This document shows positions 24,006 through 36,395 of a stretch of DNA of 64,000 nt, one piece after another; the first letter of the stretch is position 1, and every line of letters starts with the position of its first letter. The position numbers and the translations under genes are program-made. Below the pieces are notes generated by a model. The model was not told the origin of the DNA and did no database searches. It saw nothing but the letters and a program-made list of their open reading frames with translations. The stretch is taken from positions 187,185,741-187,249,740 of the forward strand of contig CM041465.1 of NCBI GenBank assembly GCA_023213395.1, written 5' to 3'. Source of the stretch: Cycas panzhihuaensis. Lineage: Eukaryota; Cycadophyta.

Positions 24006-24481
24006 ATGGCACAATTACCTATATTTGATGGGCAAAATTTTTCAGAATGGCACAAGATTATGAAAACTTATTTTATTGCACATGATCTATGGAAGTTTTA
24101 CAACATGACTATGATATTATTATTAAAGAAAACATTAGAAAGTATGAAGCATTAGGATTATTATTTTGTACTATGAATGATGATATTTTTTCAATGATTT
24201 CTAAATTAACAACTTCTAAATTAGTTTGGAATGTATTGATTTCTACTTATAGGGGAGATACCCTAAATGTATTTGATGATATTTTTGTTGAGCATATGAG
24301 ACATGTGACAGAACAGGTAGATCATGATGACAAAATTAATGAAGATTTAGATCAAATATAGGACCAACTTGCTACACAAGTACTTGATCCTCCATTTGAA
24401 GGGGAGAACGAATCTTATGACATGATGGAGAATGAATATGATATGACAAAGAATAAACCTGATGATATGACAGTTGTTTAG
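24006..24481 (+). pseudogene. Copia-2 gag fragment
   Basis: An ATG at 24006 begins MAQLPIFDGQNFSEWHKIMK, a typical Copia gag N-terminus (short hydrophobic start, FDG, then a W-containing helix). The frame shifts near 24090 and continues from 24089 in the next frame with an ALGLLFCTMNDDIF-like UBN2 segment up to a stop at 24361. A further in-frame piece, rich in Asp, Glu, Met and Asn, ends at 24481. No zinc knuckle is present and no pol follows; only about 260 bp separate this stop from the polypurine tract. Single-base loss at the frame break is an inference from the two continuous halves. Confidence 0.75.
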
Positions 24482-24738
24482 AGCATAAAGATTACAAAAC
24501 ATAAAGTTTAAATTTAAATTTTTCTCAATATTTTAGTTGACAAAGTTAAAGTTACATCTATACATACACACTTGAATCAAGCATCATCTACTTACAGTTT
24601 CTTTTCATCATTCCTTGGTAAAGAGATATATTTTGTAAGTAGGTTGAAGTATGTTAATGAAGATCAGAATTTTAAAGTTTTTTTCAAATAGAAGTTCTAT
24701 AAGTTCAAGGAGAAGATTCAAGTGTTCGTGATGACATT

Positions 24739-24749
24739 AAGGGGGAGAA
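24739..24749 (+). other. Polypurine tract, Copia-2
   Basis: AAGGGGGAGAA ends directly at the first base of the 3' LTR, in the standard position. Confidence 0.9.
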
Positions 24750-25186
24750 TGTTGGAGTTAATTGTCATCACTCCACTCCCACCTTCCAACTAGGATTGTA
24801 CACCTCACTATCTTCAATTTAGACATGTGATGTTCAACATGTCAAAGTAAGTTAACATAAGTTTAACTTTGATTTATGTTAAGTTGAGTTAGTTTCATTT
24901 AAGTTAAGTGAACATTATTTTATTATTATTTTAAATTCAGGGGTTGAGGAGTTTCCCTCCTTCCCCAAATTATAAATATTAAGAGGTGTGTAACCTTAGT
25001 GTCTTGAGACACCGCCCCCTTATTAAAAATTTATAATGCTCATTTCTGCTACAATGGATTGAACAATAATACTTTCATGGTTTATGCTATTGTGATTATG
25101 ATACTTTGATGTATTGTTGCAATATTAATCTATGTGATTATATTTTATGTTCTGTCCTGTTCTCATGTAAAACATTATTTCCTACA
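24750..25186 (+). repeat. 3' LTR of Copia-2
   Basis: 437 bp, partner of 18861-19288, followed at once by the GATAA duplication. Confidence 0.92.
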
Positions 25187-25191
25187 GATAA
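25187..25191. repeat. Target-site duplication GATAA, right of Copia-2
   Basis: Identical to 18856-18860. Confidence 0.9.
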
Positions 25192-26089
25192 GTGGTCTTA
25201 TTCTTTTAATTGGATTAAGTCTTTTAATTTATGTTCCAAAAAGTTCTGTGGAGGGTGTTTATCTTTACTATATGCTCATGCATGGGTGTTGATAATTATG
25301 GGAATTCTATTTATCATATTGAGAATAATAACTTATTCTATTTCACCTCTTAGAGCTTGAGGTTTATTAGAGCCAGATGCAGGTACTACCATGTCACCTT
25401 GCATTTGTTGTGAGATGGGTCACTAGCATTAACAAGTCCCCATCATGTTATCCACAAGCAAATACATCCTATAGTCTTGACTCCTTTAGGGATACTTCTC
25501 TAATTAATCATTTTCTCTATAATTTTAAATTGAGTTTGTTGTTTTAATGTTGTTTAAAAGTTTAGGTTAAGTTAGATCAATCCACCTTAGGTGGGGTAGC
25601 TATATTAGGATAGGCACATATATATGACTGCATTTAGGGCACATGCACCTTAGTGACACCCTCATATTTTGAGGGCCCTTTTTATTGGGTGTTGTTTGGT
25701 CCCTATGGGGGAACTTGCTATTAGAAAGATTAATTTTATCTCTATGCTTTTAGTTGAGTAATAATTCACCTTTTCTTTGTTTTCTTATATGTTCCTTCTT
25801 CATGTGCTTACATGCATTGATTGCTTATTAGTTAGTGATTTATTACTTTCTTTTGGATTTATTCCTCCATTTCTCCCACTTGTCATCCATACACACCTAT
25901 ATATTGTCTCTTAGTCTAAGATAAGTTCCCTTTTATCCTCACATTTACATCCATAAGATGCATGAGTGACTTATATGAGCCATAAGGTTGTTCCCTTAGC
26001 TTGGATCCCCTTCACCCTTAGGTCCACATCCAAGTTATGTATTTGTACCTCCCCTCCTATATAACAATGTTCAGTAATAAAATAAGATG
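25192..26089. other. Flank between Copia-2 and Gypsy-1, nothing recognised
   Basis: It contains a short GC-rich hairpin-like stretch near 25665-25680 (CTCATATTTTGAGGGCCC). Part of it may belong to the Gypsy-1 LTR, whose left end I could not fix. Confidence 0.35.
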
Positions 26090-26842
26090 AAAGTATGATG
26101 AATACTAAGTATTCAATGGAGTAAAGTTTAAAAGTTATTTGATAATTATACGAGTAGAGAAAATCATCATTGGTAATAAATATACTTGCACATTGACATC
26201 TATATATATATATAATAAGAACTAGATCAAATAAACCATTCACAATTTTAATTTAATCAAAATAGAGAAGTATATTTGACTGCGTTAAAAAGGATTTAAA
26301 GGAAGCAAATACATAATTTGGTTATTATTGATAAGCCACTTGAGATATATTATTGAGTTGGGATTTGGGATGAGAGTACAAAGTTAAAATAAAGTACTCT
26401 AGCATTCATATCATGTGCCTCATCTTGAGAGTAGATTCTCATATCAATTTTTTGAATGGTTAGGGGATGAATACATTTGAATAATCCAATTTTTCCCTCT
26501 TAACATATAAGCACTATGGTTTAACATAATGTAAATATTTGGTAGAAATTCTAAAATAAATATCAAGATTATATTAGAGATGTAGGAATTTGCACTTAGG
26601 TTATAAGTTATATACTTAATTCTGTATATAAAGAGTAATTTATATATGTACTAGTATCATATAGTATGTTTTACATTCATAAATCCTTATATTATCAACA
26701 TAGTATATAGTTCACCAACCCATGGTTCACTATGTTATTGTTATGATGTTGAGCTTATATAGTTTTGAAGTTGTATTATTAATATTAGTAAAAGAAAATT
26801 TTGTTTATCATTCTACATCATTTAAGATGTAGGGTTGTTACA
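26090..26842 (+). repeat. Gypsy-1 5' LTR (right part)
   Basis: 26320-26842 aligns with 59890-60356 over landmarks such as ATATTATTGAGTTGGGATTT, GGTTAGGGGATGAATA, TACTAGTATC and the GGTTGTTACA end. 26090-26330 aligns with 8085-8300. The end TTACA is followed by AAG and the primer site. The left end is not determined. Confidence 0.7.
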
Positions 26843-26845
26843 AAG

Positions 26846-26857
26846 TGGTATCAAAGT
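26846..26857 (+). other. Primer-binding site, Gypsy-1
   Basis: TGGTATCAAAGT lies three bases after the LTR end, as expected for initiator tRNA-Met priming in plant Gypsy elements. Confidence 0.65.
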
Positions 26858-26999
26858 AAAATATTTAAATATTAGTAGAATCTAAGTTATAGTACTAATT
26901 TTTGAGATGAAACTTCTCTTTGATCTTATTGGCCATTTTAACAACTAAAATAATATCAAAGATTTGAGTATTATATGAGTTGAGATCTTATAGGAAGAT

Positions 27000-29340
27000 A
27001 AAGTGCTCTTCACAGATCAACTTAGTAGAGCTAAAAATTGAGGGATGGAATCCTAAATAATATTGAAGATTATATAGAGCTAGAAAGAAGAAGAATACCA
27101 AAAAATCATTCAAAAAGATAAAACTTTACATTGGGAGTTTATATCAACCTAAAATATTAGAAGTATCTCGACATTATTGTACTTAATAGTCCATAGGCCA
27201 ATTTAATACAAATTGAAAGAAATGTTATAATTTATGGTTTTACTTACTGAATTAATAGCTTATAAAGTATAATTCATAATTAGATAAAAATTTATGAACA
27301 AAGTTATCTTTATATTCTATATATAAGTCTCTCTTTGGTCTAACTATCAATTCTTGATAGTAATTGAGAATATTCCCAAGATAGGGAAAATCACTAGTCC
27401 CTAAGAGACCCTCATTATAGAAAGTTCAAGTAACTCTTGAGTGAGTATTTAAATTAATCTCATGAATTTACATTAGGACTAAATACAACATTTGGGAGCT
27501 TTTTTGGTCTCATATATAAAATTTAATTTTGCACTCTCTTTCACTTCCTTAAAAAACTATATTATGAAAAAAAAAAAAGAAGAAAGTTAGAGTGATGGGA
27601 GATATATAATATGGTAAGCTTAGTTAATATGACCAAGAGGATGAAGAAATATGATTAACAAAAAATCAATAATAAGAGAAATATTTGGCTAAGATGTCTA
27701 CCAAAGAATTAATTGTGAAAGTATGCAATTTATAGTAATAAGTTTAAAGTCATAAAGAGGGGAATGATTGAATCTTAAATAAGCATAATATAAGCTAACA
27801 AGTAGACCCAAAGATAAGATATTGATAAAAGCAGTGGAAGTATAGGAAGACATAAATTTATTAAATTTTAACTTTTAGATTTTACATCATTTTTGACATA
27901 TAATAGACCAAGAGGAAATGAATCAAGAAAGAGAAGCTTTTTATTTGAATTTTAGAGGGCCCAAGCACCCACTTTTAATGGAAAAATTAAGAAAGATAAT
28001 GAAATTAAAACATGACTTAGTAGTATAAAAAAGTATTTTTAGTTTAGTAGTTTTATATCCCATGAGAAAGTAAGGGTAGTAATTTGTAAACTAATCGAAA
28101 GTATATCCTTGTGGTGTGAACACCATAAAAAAATAAAGAACATTACAGAAAGAAGACTATAATATAGCAAATTTGTAAATATTTTTAATAGAAGTGTCTT
28201 TTAAGATACTACTTAAAAAAAGAGTAGATTATTTCCATAAGCTAAAGTAGAGAATGATGATTGTGGAAAAACATAAGAAAAAAATTATGAACCTTTTGAA
28301 GTATGCTCTTTATATTCATGAAGAAAAAAATAAATGTAAGTAGGTTTGTAAGATTTAAATAAAGCAATCCAAGATTAAATTAAAATCTTGGAGATAAGAA
28401 CATTGGAAAAAGTAATTGGAAAGGTAAAACATTATGAAGACCGATGGACCGAAGAGGAAGATAATTAATTTGGATAGAAAGACAAGTTTCAATAAAAGTA
28501 GGAATAATAAAATAGAGGATTTCAACCCCATCATCTTCATTAAGCTATAAGAAATATGATTAATTTTAAAGGGTGTAAAGATCTAGTTGTACCTTTTATA
28601 AATTTTTAAGAGATGCCCCTCATGAAGCTTATTTTTAATGTGATGAAAAAGGGAATTATACTTGAGAGGATCTAGAGAGGCAAAATATAGGAGGAAGATC
28701 TTATTACATAGAGATGTAGTTGACTATAATTAACATAGTCAAGGGGAAAATGCTTATGTGGGTATATGTAGCAATTGATGGTTGATGGGTAGATCACTAA
28801 TGTACTATAATAGATATTCAAGGTAACTCTTTGACCAAGTTAGTTCCATATTGATTGATTCTAGTAGTACTCATAGTTTAGTATCACCTAGGACTATTAA
28901 AAGGTGTAACCTCAAGCCCAACTTCAATCTAGGGATTTGGTTAATATTTTCTTGCTTCCAATTATCGAAAGAACATCCTGTATATTATCATAACTTTTGA
29001 GTTGGAATGAGTAAGATGGACTAGTTATATGACCTTCTAAGTGTTGTCACTTGGGATTTAAGATGCTAAAATTAATCTCAATTAGTTAGAAAAACATGGG
29101 GCTAAGATTGGCTATTATTATAAGGTTACAAAGTGCACGGACAATGAAGAATATTTGAGACTCATATAAGGGGAGAAGGCATGTTACAAACCTTATTCAT
29201 AACTTGAAGGGACAACCAAAAATTTGAATATAATAGAGAGCTTTTGAAAAGATTTAATAGTCAAAAAGACCATATAATTGATTAATAAAATGAATTGATG
29301 GTTTATAATACATTGGAAGTCAAATTTACATGTGTATAAT
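27000..29340 (+). pseudogene. Gypsy-1 gag-protease remnant
   Basis: The reading is heavily broken. A decayed zinc-knuckle region (CDEKGNY followed by a stop) is near 28630-28670. A clear aspartic-protease motif IDSSSTHSLVSPR is encoded at 28854-28892, where families have DSG; the Gly of the active-site triad reads Ser. Further on, EKHGAKI near 29088-29110 matches the conserved WLxKHxAxI stretch that follows the protease. The similarity ends near 29340 before any reverse transcriptase, and an oppositely oriented Gypsy fragment begins. The upstream gag (about 27000-28600) is inferred from position only. Confidence 0.6.
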
Positions 29341-29349
29341 AGCCCCCTT

Positions 29350-31500
29350 CACTTAAAGGTTGCATCTCTTCAATAATACCCATTCGACAATAATATAATA
29401 AATTAATTTTTTAAGGAGGTTCATAACAATTTATCCCCTTAAGATGTTTCACCTATAAAACATAGTCAGATGATTGCAGTCCTTTAAACAAATGCTGACC
29501 TTTGCTGAATTAGTGCCCATTAGGAAATTAGTCAGATGTTGTAAGCATTTATTAGAAGATTCATTTAGTTAAAAACCTTGAATACTTTTTTTATATTTTT
29601 GGGATGCTTTGCAAATATCAACTCTTTTAGTTATTGATTTAACTTCTTCTTGGAACATGAATAATTGAGCTTTTGTACTTTATGGATGCTTCTCAGTTCC
29701 TTTATCCATATTCTTACGTAATATAACTTTAATTTTGCTTGGTCTTTTTTCTGACAATGTGATGATTCTTCCTTCTTTCTTAAATCATATAAATTATTTG
29801 TTAATATTCATTTCAAAAGTTCCAAGTGTACTAAGCCATTTATTGCCCAACATAATATCTACACCTCTAATATTGATGACGTAAAAGTCTTCTATACTGT
29901 TGACATTACTTATGGTGAGATGGAGTTTTTTCACCATGCCTTGGCCTGATATCTCCTATCTTCCTCTAACACTTACTTGGAAGTGGGAAGTTCTTAATTG
30001 AAATAATCTTAATTGTTGGGCATAGTTCTTATCATTGAAATTATGTATACTACCTAAATCTACCAAAATTATAACACTTTGATTTTTGATAGATCCTTAT
30101 AGTTTTAATGTATTTGGTTAAGAGGAACTATTAATAGATGAAAAAAACATTCTTGGATTGATGACTTTAAGATTACAGTAACTTCCTTGGTGTTTATAGT
30201 TATGATAATCTTCTTCATTATTTTCTAACTCTTATTCTTCTTCATCAATATTATCATTAGGTAGTAATCTAATTGTATATAACTAGTTATTTTGACATTT
30301 ATGCTTAAGTTCCTACTTCTCCTCACATTTGAAACATAGGTTTTTTCTTCTTAAATCTTCTTGTTGTATTCTTGTTTTTAGAATAATTGGTTTAGTAGGT
30401 TAATTTAAATTGATTGATAATGGTTTGTGTTGAGTACTTAGTAATAGATTATGCCGAATAGATGGAGGAATATAAGGATTTATATTAGTTTTGCATAAGG
30501 AATTAAGCTTATCTTTATGTATTGTAGCTAATTGTATTACCTTGTTACGGTCTTTTGGTTCTTGGACTTTAACATCATCTTGGATCTCTATTATTAGGCC
30601 ATCTATATATAACTAGATAAGTCAATTAGTTGGGATGTCTTCTAACATATAACTTAACTTTGTGAAGGATGCACTGTATTCTTCTATAGAACCTACTTGT
30701 TTTAATCTTCATAACTCACAATAGTAATCATGGTTAGTTACTATTTCAAATTACTTAATGAATAAATGGATGAACTCTTTTTAGGTTGGTAATTGATTTC
30801 AAAATTAAGTATATTCAATATACTACTACCATTCACATACTATTCTGTCCATATGTAGGGTGGCTAAATAAACTTATTCCATTGGTTCAATTTCTACAAA
30901 ATGAAAGTAGTTTTTTATTTGTTGGATCCTCATTCTCGATTCTTGTGATTTTTACTCAATGCTAAAGTATTATATTATTATTTTTTTAACTTTTTCTTTT
31001 TCTGTGCCTGTATACTTTACAGGTAATTTAAATATACCTAAAAAGCCACTATCTTCTATTCATCAGGGGTTAGATTTTAGTAATTATTAATATATTTCCT
31101 GATAGATTTATTTTTAATATTAATTAGAGATGTCTAAGGGCCTAATTAATTTTTTATAGTGCAATTTTTGATATGTCACTGGAGACACATTGCTTTGTCT
31201 TTAGAATATAGAACACTCATATCTTCTTTTTTGCTTGTTACCATGATTGTCATTTTTTCCAAAATTTGATATAAAGTATGATTTAAAAGAGTGTTTAATG
31301 TCTAAACTACTTCATGTACCACTTGGGATAGGTTTAATAATATTTTTTTGGATAGTGTTATCTACCATTTCTTCAATATTCATCATTTTAATAATTGCAT
31401 ATGTGTGATTCCACTGACTTCCTTTCATAACTATACATTAATTTACTAGATTATGAGGGCACGATTCCATTATAGTAGTTGATTATATCTTTGCAAGTCG
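29350..31500 (-). pseudogene. Gypsy-2 gag-protease remnant
   Basis: On the - strand the order is gag, zinc knuckle, protease. The gag core around 30950-30800 encodes ESRMRIQQIKNYFHF, then a VYLATLHM motif characteristic of Ty3/Gypsy gag, and later (about 30700-30640) SIEEYSASFTKLSYML. A knuckle CFKCEEK-stop-ELKHKC lies at 30336-30295; the stop falls where related proteins have Trp. The protease motif ILVDLGSIHNF is at about 30080-30040, with Leu for the Ser of DSG. Everything is interrupted by stops and frame changes. Neither LTR was found, so both ends are truncated. The abrupt junction with Gypsy-1 at about 29345 suggests a rearrangement or nested insertion. Confidence 0.65.
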
Positions 31501-31782
31501 ATAATATGGCTCCTCTTCAAAATGGATAAAATCTTATAATTTGTTATAATAGAGTTTTAGTTAGCTAAAAACTAGGAACTGATGCCTTCAAATATTATTA
31601 ACTCATGTCTTATGATTTGAATTACTTGATGTATGAATATAATGATGATGTGTCCCATTTTTAAAGGATTATATGTATAAATCAATAGAATAATTTAATT
31701 ATTAGTGAGTATGGGTGATAAAATGAAATTAATAACTTATAAGATATTAATATGGATAATTATATATCGAATTTGACCTTGG
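31501..31782. other. Spacer left of Copia-3, nothing recognised
   Basis: AT-rich; it may be the leader of Gypsy-2. Confidence 0.3.
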
Positions 31783-31787
31783 TAAAA
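31783..31787. repeat. Target-site duplication TAAAA, left of Copia-3
   Basis: Identical to 37111-37115, directly outside the LTRs. Confidence 0.85.
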
Positions 31788-32422
31788 TGTTGAGAATACA
31801 AGGTCCCAAACCTTGAACTGCCACAAGATCTAAACTATTTTACAACTAGTTACAGGAATCAAAACTAAAATTTAGCATGCAAGTTCTAAACTTAGAGATA
31901 ATACCATAACATGAATATGAAAGCCAAACATCACATATGGACTTGATATAACGTGGTAAAACCCTAACAGTGTGCTAGGGAAACATCCATACAGGAAAGG
32001 TATCGATCTTTATTACTATAGAATGGAGAAAAAGTACATCTCAGTAGTAGAGTGCTCTCAGGAATAACAACCAGCCGCCACCCTTATCACAGTATATTAC
32101 ATTACATACAACATAATAAGAAAAGCCCTAAATCCAGCTACATGAGAGGGTCATCCAAGGCATAAATCTCAATTGTAGAATCTAGGGTATTTGTATCGAA
32201 TGACCCTGATTCTCTTTACAATTTAATATGGTTTACAGGGCTAATTTTGGCCTGGGGCTATTGCCCCAAATCCCTCTAATGGGGCGCCCATCGCCCCACA
32301 CCCCTCAGCCAAGGGGGGCTCCCGCCCCCCTTAGAACCCCCCGAGAAAGATTAAGGGGGGAAACCACACTGCCAACATGCCAAAATTTTAGCCTCAAACT
32401 ATTATTGTCACAATATCCAACA
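31788..32422 (-). repeat. 3' LTR of Copia-3
   Basis: 635 bp. On the - strand it starts TGTTGGATATTG at 32422 and ends CTCAACA at 31788. It contains a GC-rich block at 32248-32372. Confidence 0.93.
32248..32372. repeat. GC-rich hairpin-prone block inside the Copia-3 LTR
   Basis: Runs such as GGGGCGCCC..GCCCC and GGGGGGCTCCCGCCCCCC form perfect or near-perfect stems, in striking contrast to the AT-rich surroundings. The partner block at 36932-37048 is more decayed. It lies about 50-175 nt from the U3 start of the LTR. Confidence 0.8.
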
Positions 32423-32434
32423 ATCTCCACCTTG
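32423..32434 (-). other. Polypurine tract, Copia-3
   Basis: Read on the - strand, AAGGTGGAGAT abuts the TGTTGG start of the 3' LTR. Confidence 0.75.
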
Positions 32435-32470
32435 ACAACAATTTACCTGGTACCTTTCCTGGACCCTTCA

Positions 32471-35400
32471 TCATCTTTTCTGCAATCCAAGAGAAGTTAA
32501 GTACCATTTGAACTTCTCTAATGGTATTGGTTTTGTGAACATATCAGCATAATTCTGATTTATATGAATCTTCTCAAGTGCCACTCCACTTGCTTCCACA
32601 ACCTATCTAACAAAATGGTACTTAAGAGCAATGTGCTTTGTTCTACTGTGATAAGCTAGATTCTTGGCTAAGTAAATGGCACTTTGACTATTACAAAATA
32701 CCTTTACATTTTCTTGTCTCCTTCCAAGCTTAACCAATAGTCCCTATAACCAGATTGCTTCTTTATAAGCATGTGCTATAGCAACATATTCAGCTTCCGT
32801 AGTTGATAGTGCAATTGTGCTCTGTAATGTGGACATCCAACTAACTAGACCATTTGCAAGAGTGAAAACATAACCTGAAGTAGACCTTCTTTTGTCTAAA
32901 TCTCCTATAAAGTCTAAATCAACATATCCACAAACCTGATTACTTGTACCTCCAAAGGTGATATGGTAGTCACTTGTCCCTCTCAAATACCGAAGCATCC
33001 ATTTCACTGCAGCCCAATGTTCCTTTCCTGGATTTGCCATAAATCTGCTAACTACACCAACTACATGTGAAATATCAGATCTTGTACATACCATGGCATA
33101 CATCAAACTTTCTACTGCACTGGTACAAGGCACACAAGATATATAAACCTTTTCTTCTTCACTACTAGGACTTATATTCAAAGAAAGCTTGAAGTAGGAA
33201 GCCAATGGGATACTCACTGGTTTCACATTTTCCATATCAAACGTGGTTAGCACCTTCTCCACATATTTCTACTGTGATAACCATAGCTTACCATTTTTCC
33301 TATCTTTGTGTATCTCCATGCCTAAGATTTGTTTTACAACTCTTAGATCCTTCATATCAAAAGTCCTAGCCAATTGACCTTTTAGCTTATTCATTTGTTC
33401 TGTGCTCTTGCTTGCAACCAGCATGCCATCAACATATAATACCAAGATAATGAATAAGCCATTGTCCATAAATTTAAAGTAAATACAATGATCATACTCA
33501 CTTCTTTTAAAATTTTAGCTCTTCTTAAAGGTATCAAACTTCTTGTACCACTGCCTAGGTGATTGTTTTAGGCCATACAATGATTTCCTAAGCCTGCAAA
33601 TAAGTCTTTTTCTGCCATCCTATACAAACCCTTCTGGTTGATCCATATCGATCTCCTCATCTAAATCTCCATGTAGAAAAGTTATTTTTACATCTAATTT
33701 CTCTAGCTTTAAATTAAGAGAAGCTACTAATGCTAACAGCACTCAAATTGGAATAAGTTTGAAAACTGGTGAAAAGATCTCATGAAAGTCAATACCTTCT
33801 TTTTGTACATAGCCTTTAGCCACCAATCTTACCTTGTATTTGTCAACCTTTCCATCAATATCTATTTTCTTTTTGAAAACTCACTTGCAACCAACAGTCT
33901 TCCTACCATGTGGAAGTTCTACCAAGTCCCATGAATTATTTTTCTTCAAGGCATCTATCTCTTCCTGCATAGCCCTTTTCACTTTTTACCATAGATATTA
34001 TCTACTGCTTCCTGATAACATGTGGGCTCACCATCATTAGAAACCAAAGCAATAGAAATAGAAGGGTCAGACTTATCGGTGGATGACTAACTCGTGTAGA
34101 TCTTCTAACTGTTGGCAGAGGAGTGTCCACATACTCCTATGAATCAGCTACAGATTCATCTTCAGAAATGTCTTCCCTCTCTTTTGATTCCACAGATGAA
34201 TACATTTTAAACTTGACTTGTTGATGTTCAGCTTGCTGCTCCTATTTCATTTCAACTTCTTCACTCTTTGATTTTACAAGGGGAGATTCATCAAATATAA
34301 CATCTCTGTTAATGGTGATTTTGTGGGTAGTGGGATCCCACAACTAGTATCCCTTCACACCATCTTTATCACCATAACTAACAAAGATACATTTCTAGGA
34401 TTTTAGGTCTAACTTTGAATGTTTACTTTTATCAGTCCAGGCATAAGCATCGTAACTAAAAACTCTCAAATTTGAATAGTCATATGGATATCCAGTCCAT
34501 ACCTCTTCAGGAATCTTATAGTCTATTATAAGTGATGGTGACCTATTTACCAGATAGCAAGCTATTTGAATAGCTTCTGCCTAGAAGCCCTGCTCCACTT
34601 TAGCATTACTTAGCATGCTTCTTGCTCTTTCTAAGAGTGTCATATTCATGTGTTCAGTAATACCATTTTGCTGTGGAGTATAGCTAGTGGTCTTATGTCT
34701 TTCGATCCTAGCTTCTCTGTAATAGTTCTTAAACTCTAAGGAGTTAAACTCACCTCCATTGTCAGTTCTTAAATATTTGATTATCTTACTAATGTTGTTC
34801 TCAACTAGAGCTTTGAATTGCTTAAACACACTGAAAACTTTAGATTTTCTTTTCAAAATATAGACCCATACCTTCCTGGAGTAATCATCTATAAATGTGA
34901 CAAAGTATAATGATCCTCCATAAGATATTTTAGGGGCTGGTCCCCACACATATGAATGTATGTAATCCAGAATGCCTTTACTAGAGTGACTCCCTACTTT
35001 AAAGCTAAGTCTATACTATTTTCTAAAAACACAATGTTTACAGAAATCCAAATCTAAAAGTTGTAAGTCAGGAAGTAACTTACAGATTATCATCACCTTA
35101 AGTCCTCTCTCACTCATGTGCCCAAGTCTCTGATGCCATAACTGAGCTAGATCTTCTGCAGTCTTTGATGCTATAACTACTTGGATGACATCTGTACTTC
35201 CCACTAAAATATAAAGATTTCCTTTCTTTAAGGCTTTCATAACAACTAAGGCATCCGTTGATACCTTTAGGACTCTTTCATGACTTGTATGCTTATAACC
35301 ACTCAAATCTAGTTCACCCAAGGAAATTAGATTCTTTTTCAGATCAGGTACATATCTAACTTTAGTTAATGTTCTCACTATCCCATCGAACATCTTAATT

Positions 35401-35639
35401 TTAATGCTATTAATGTCCATTATCTTACAAAAAACTTCATTTCCAATAAGTACATTACCACCATTAAGAGGTTGGTATGATGAGAACCAACTCTTGTGTG
35501 GACACATGTGGTGCGAATCACTTGAATCTAATAACCAATCATGGTGATAATGAGAAACATTACAAGCGACCAAGACATCATCATCCATACCTTGATTGGA
35601 CTCCACCTGATTCACCTCATTAGTAGGATCTTCCTTTTT
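32471..35639 (-). pseudogene. Copia-3 pol (protease-integrase-RT-RNase H)
   Basis: Domains in order on the - strand. Protease: WLLDSSDSHHMCP near 35530 (active-site DSG reads DSS). Pre-integrase zinc region: LWHQRLGHMSERG ... CKHC at 35140-35020. Integrase core 34960-34580: the first catalytic Asp of the usual HSDVWGP reads Tyr (HSYVWGP, 34952-34950); FIDDYSRK, TDNGGEF and TPQQNG are kept. RT about 33950-33270: DVKITFLHGDLDEEI is kept but the active-site box is YVDGM instead of YVDDM near 33430. RNase H 33262-32744: GYVDLDFIGDLDKRRSTSGY and STTEAEYVA are intact. The C-terminus runs on past a stop at about 32744 (SQSAIYLAKN, RTKHIALKYHF, MFTKPIPLEKF) to a stop at 32471. Interrupting stops at 35016 and 34581 stand where families have Gln and Trp. 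Confidence 0.93.
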
Positions 35640-36395
35640 CTAGAACTCCTTCCTTTTGTAGCTATCCTTCTTGAGGTGACTGGTCTTATTACAATGCCAA
35701 CACCTGAGCTTACTCCTTTTGCTCTTTGACTTGGACCTTGATGTATCCCTGGAGTTTTGTCCTCTCTCAAACATTCTACCCCTTATCATCATAGCTTCTG
35801 GTATGGAGGTTTCAAGACTAGATTTCCTCCGCACTTTTTCCATTAGCAAAGCACTCACAACAGAATCATATTCTAATTCATCTGTAGTGCTAAAACTAAT
35901 TAAGGTGATAATATTATCGTAGGATTCAGGTAATAAGCATAACAAGGTAATAACCTTGTTCTCATCCTCAATTTTAACATCGATACTAGTCAACTAACAA
36001 ATAAGAGTATTAAAAATATTTAAATGGTTAGCAATTTTTATACCTTCCTTCATCCGTAACGAGTATAGTTGCCTCTTTAGGTAGATTTGATTCGTTACTA
36101 ATTTGGTCATATACAAGCCTTCCAACTGGGTCCACAATCCTACTGTTATCTGCTCCCTTATGATGTTAAACAAAACTTCATCTGCCAAGTACAATCGTAT
36201 TATTCTAAGTGCCTTTTTGTCTAAATCATCCCATTCGCCATCATCCATCCCTGCAGGTTTCTTCGATTTGCCTGCAAGGGCTTTGTATAAACCCTGCTAT
36301 ACAAGAATATCATATGCTTTTAGCTTCCACAACTTAAAGTTATTCTTGTCATTGAATTTTTCCACTTCGAACTTTGCACTTACTAGTTTTGCCAT
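35640..36395 (-). pseudogene. Copia-3 gag
   Basis: An ATG at 36395 opens MAKLVSAKFEVEKFNDKNNF, the classic N-terminus of plant Copia gag. The frame then runs to 35640 with only two internal stops (one near 36300 and one at 35994). The UBN2 region (LWTQLEGLYM, KRQLYSLRM) is intact. The zinc knuckle CWHCNKTSHLKKDSYKRK at about 35710-35655 has Ser at the last metal-binding Cys, and its Gly is also changed. Gag and protease are in one frame, separated only by the stop at 35640, so the ancestral product was a single polyprotein. Confidence 0.92.

Larger units (their letters stand above)
18861..25186 (+). mobile_element. Copia-2: non-autonomous LTR element with captured host-gene fragments
   Basis: The element is 6.3 kb with LTRs of 428 and 437 bp (TGTTGG...CTACA), a tRNA-Met-like primer site, an AAGGGGGAGAA polypurine tract and perfect 5-bp duplications. 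Between the LTRs there is a leader rich in AGATCT, a GC-richer block at about 20750-22260 with antisense pieces of a trihelix factor gene and an NSUN6-type methyltransferase gene, several local tandem duplications, and a frameshifted gag. I find no protease, integrase, RT or RNase H. It must have moved with proteins from a relative. It is assigned to Copia from its LTR ends, primer site and gag type. The captured block could instead be a later nested insertion, but no inverted terminal repeats or duplications were seen at its edges. Confidence 0.88.

Noticed and set aside
32228-32500. 90-codon Pro/Arg-rich ORF (+)
   Set aside because: It lies antisense across the Copia-3 LTR and pol end, and its composition comes from the GC-rich LTR block.
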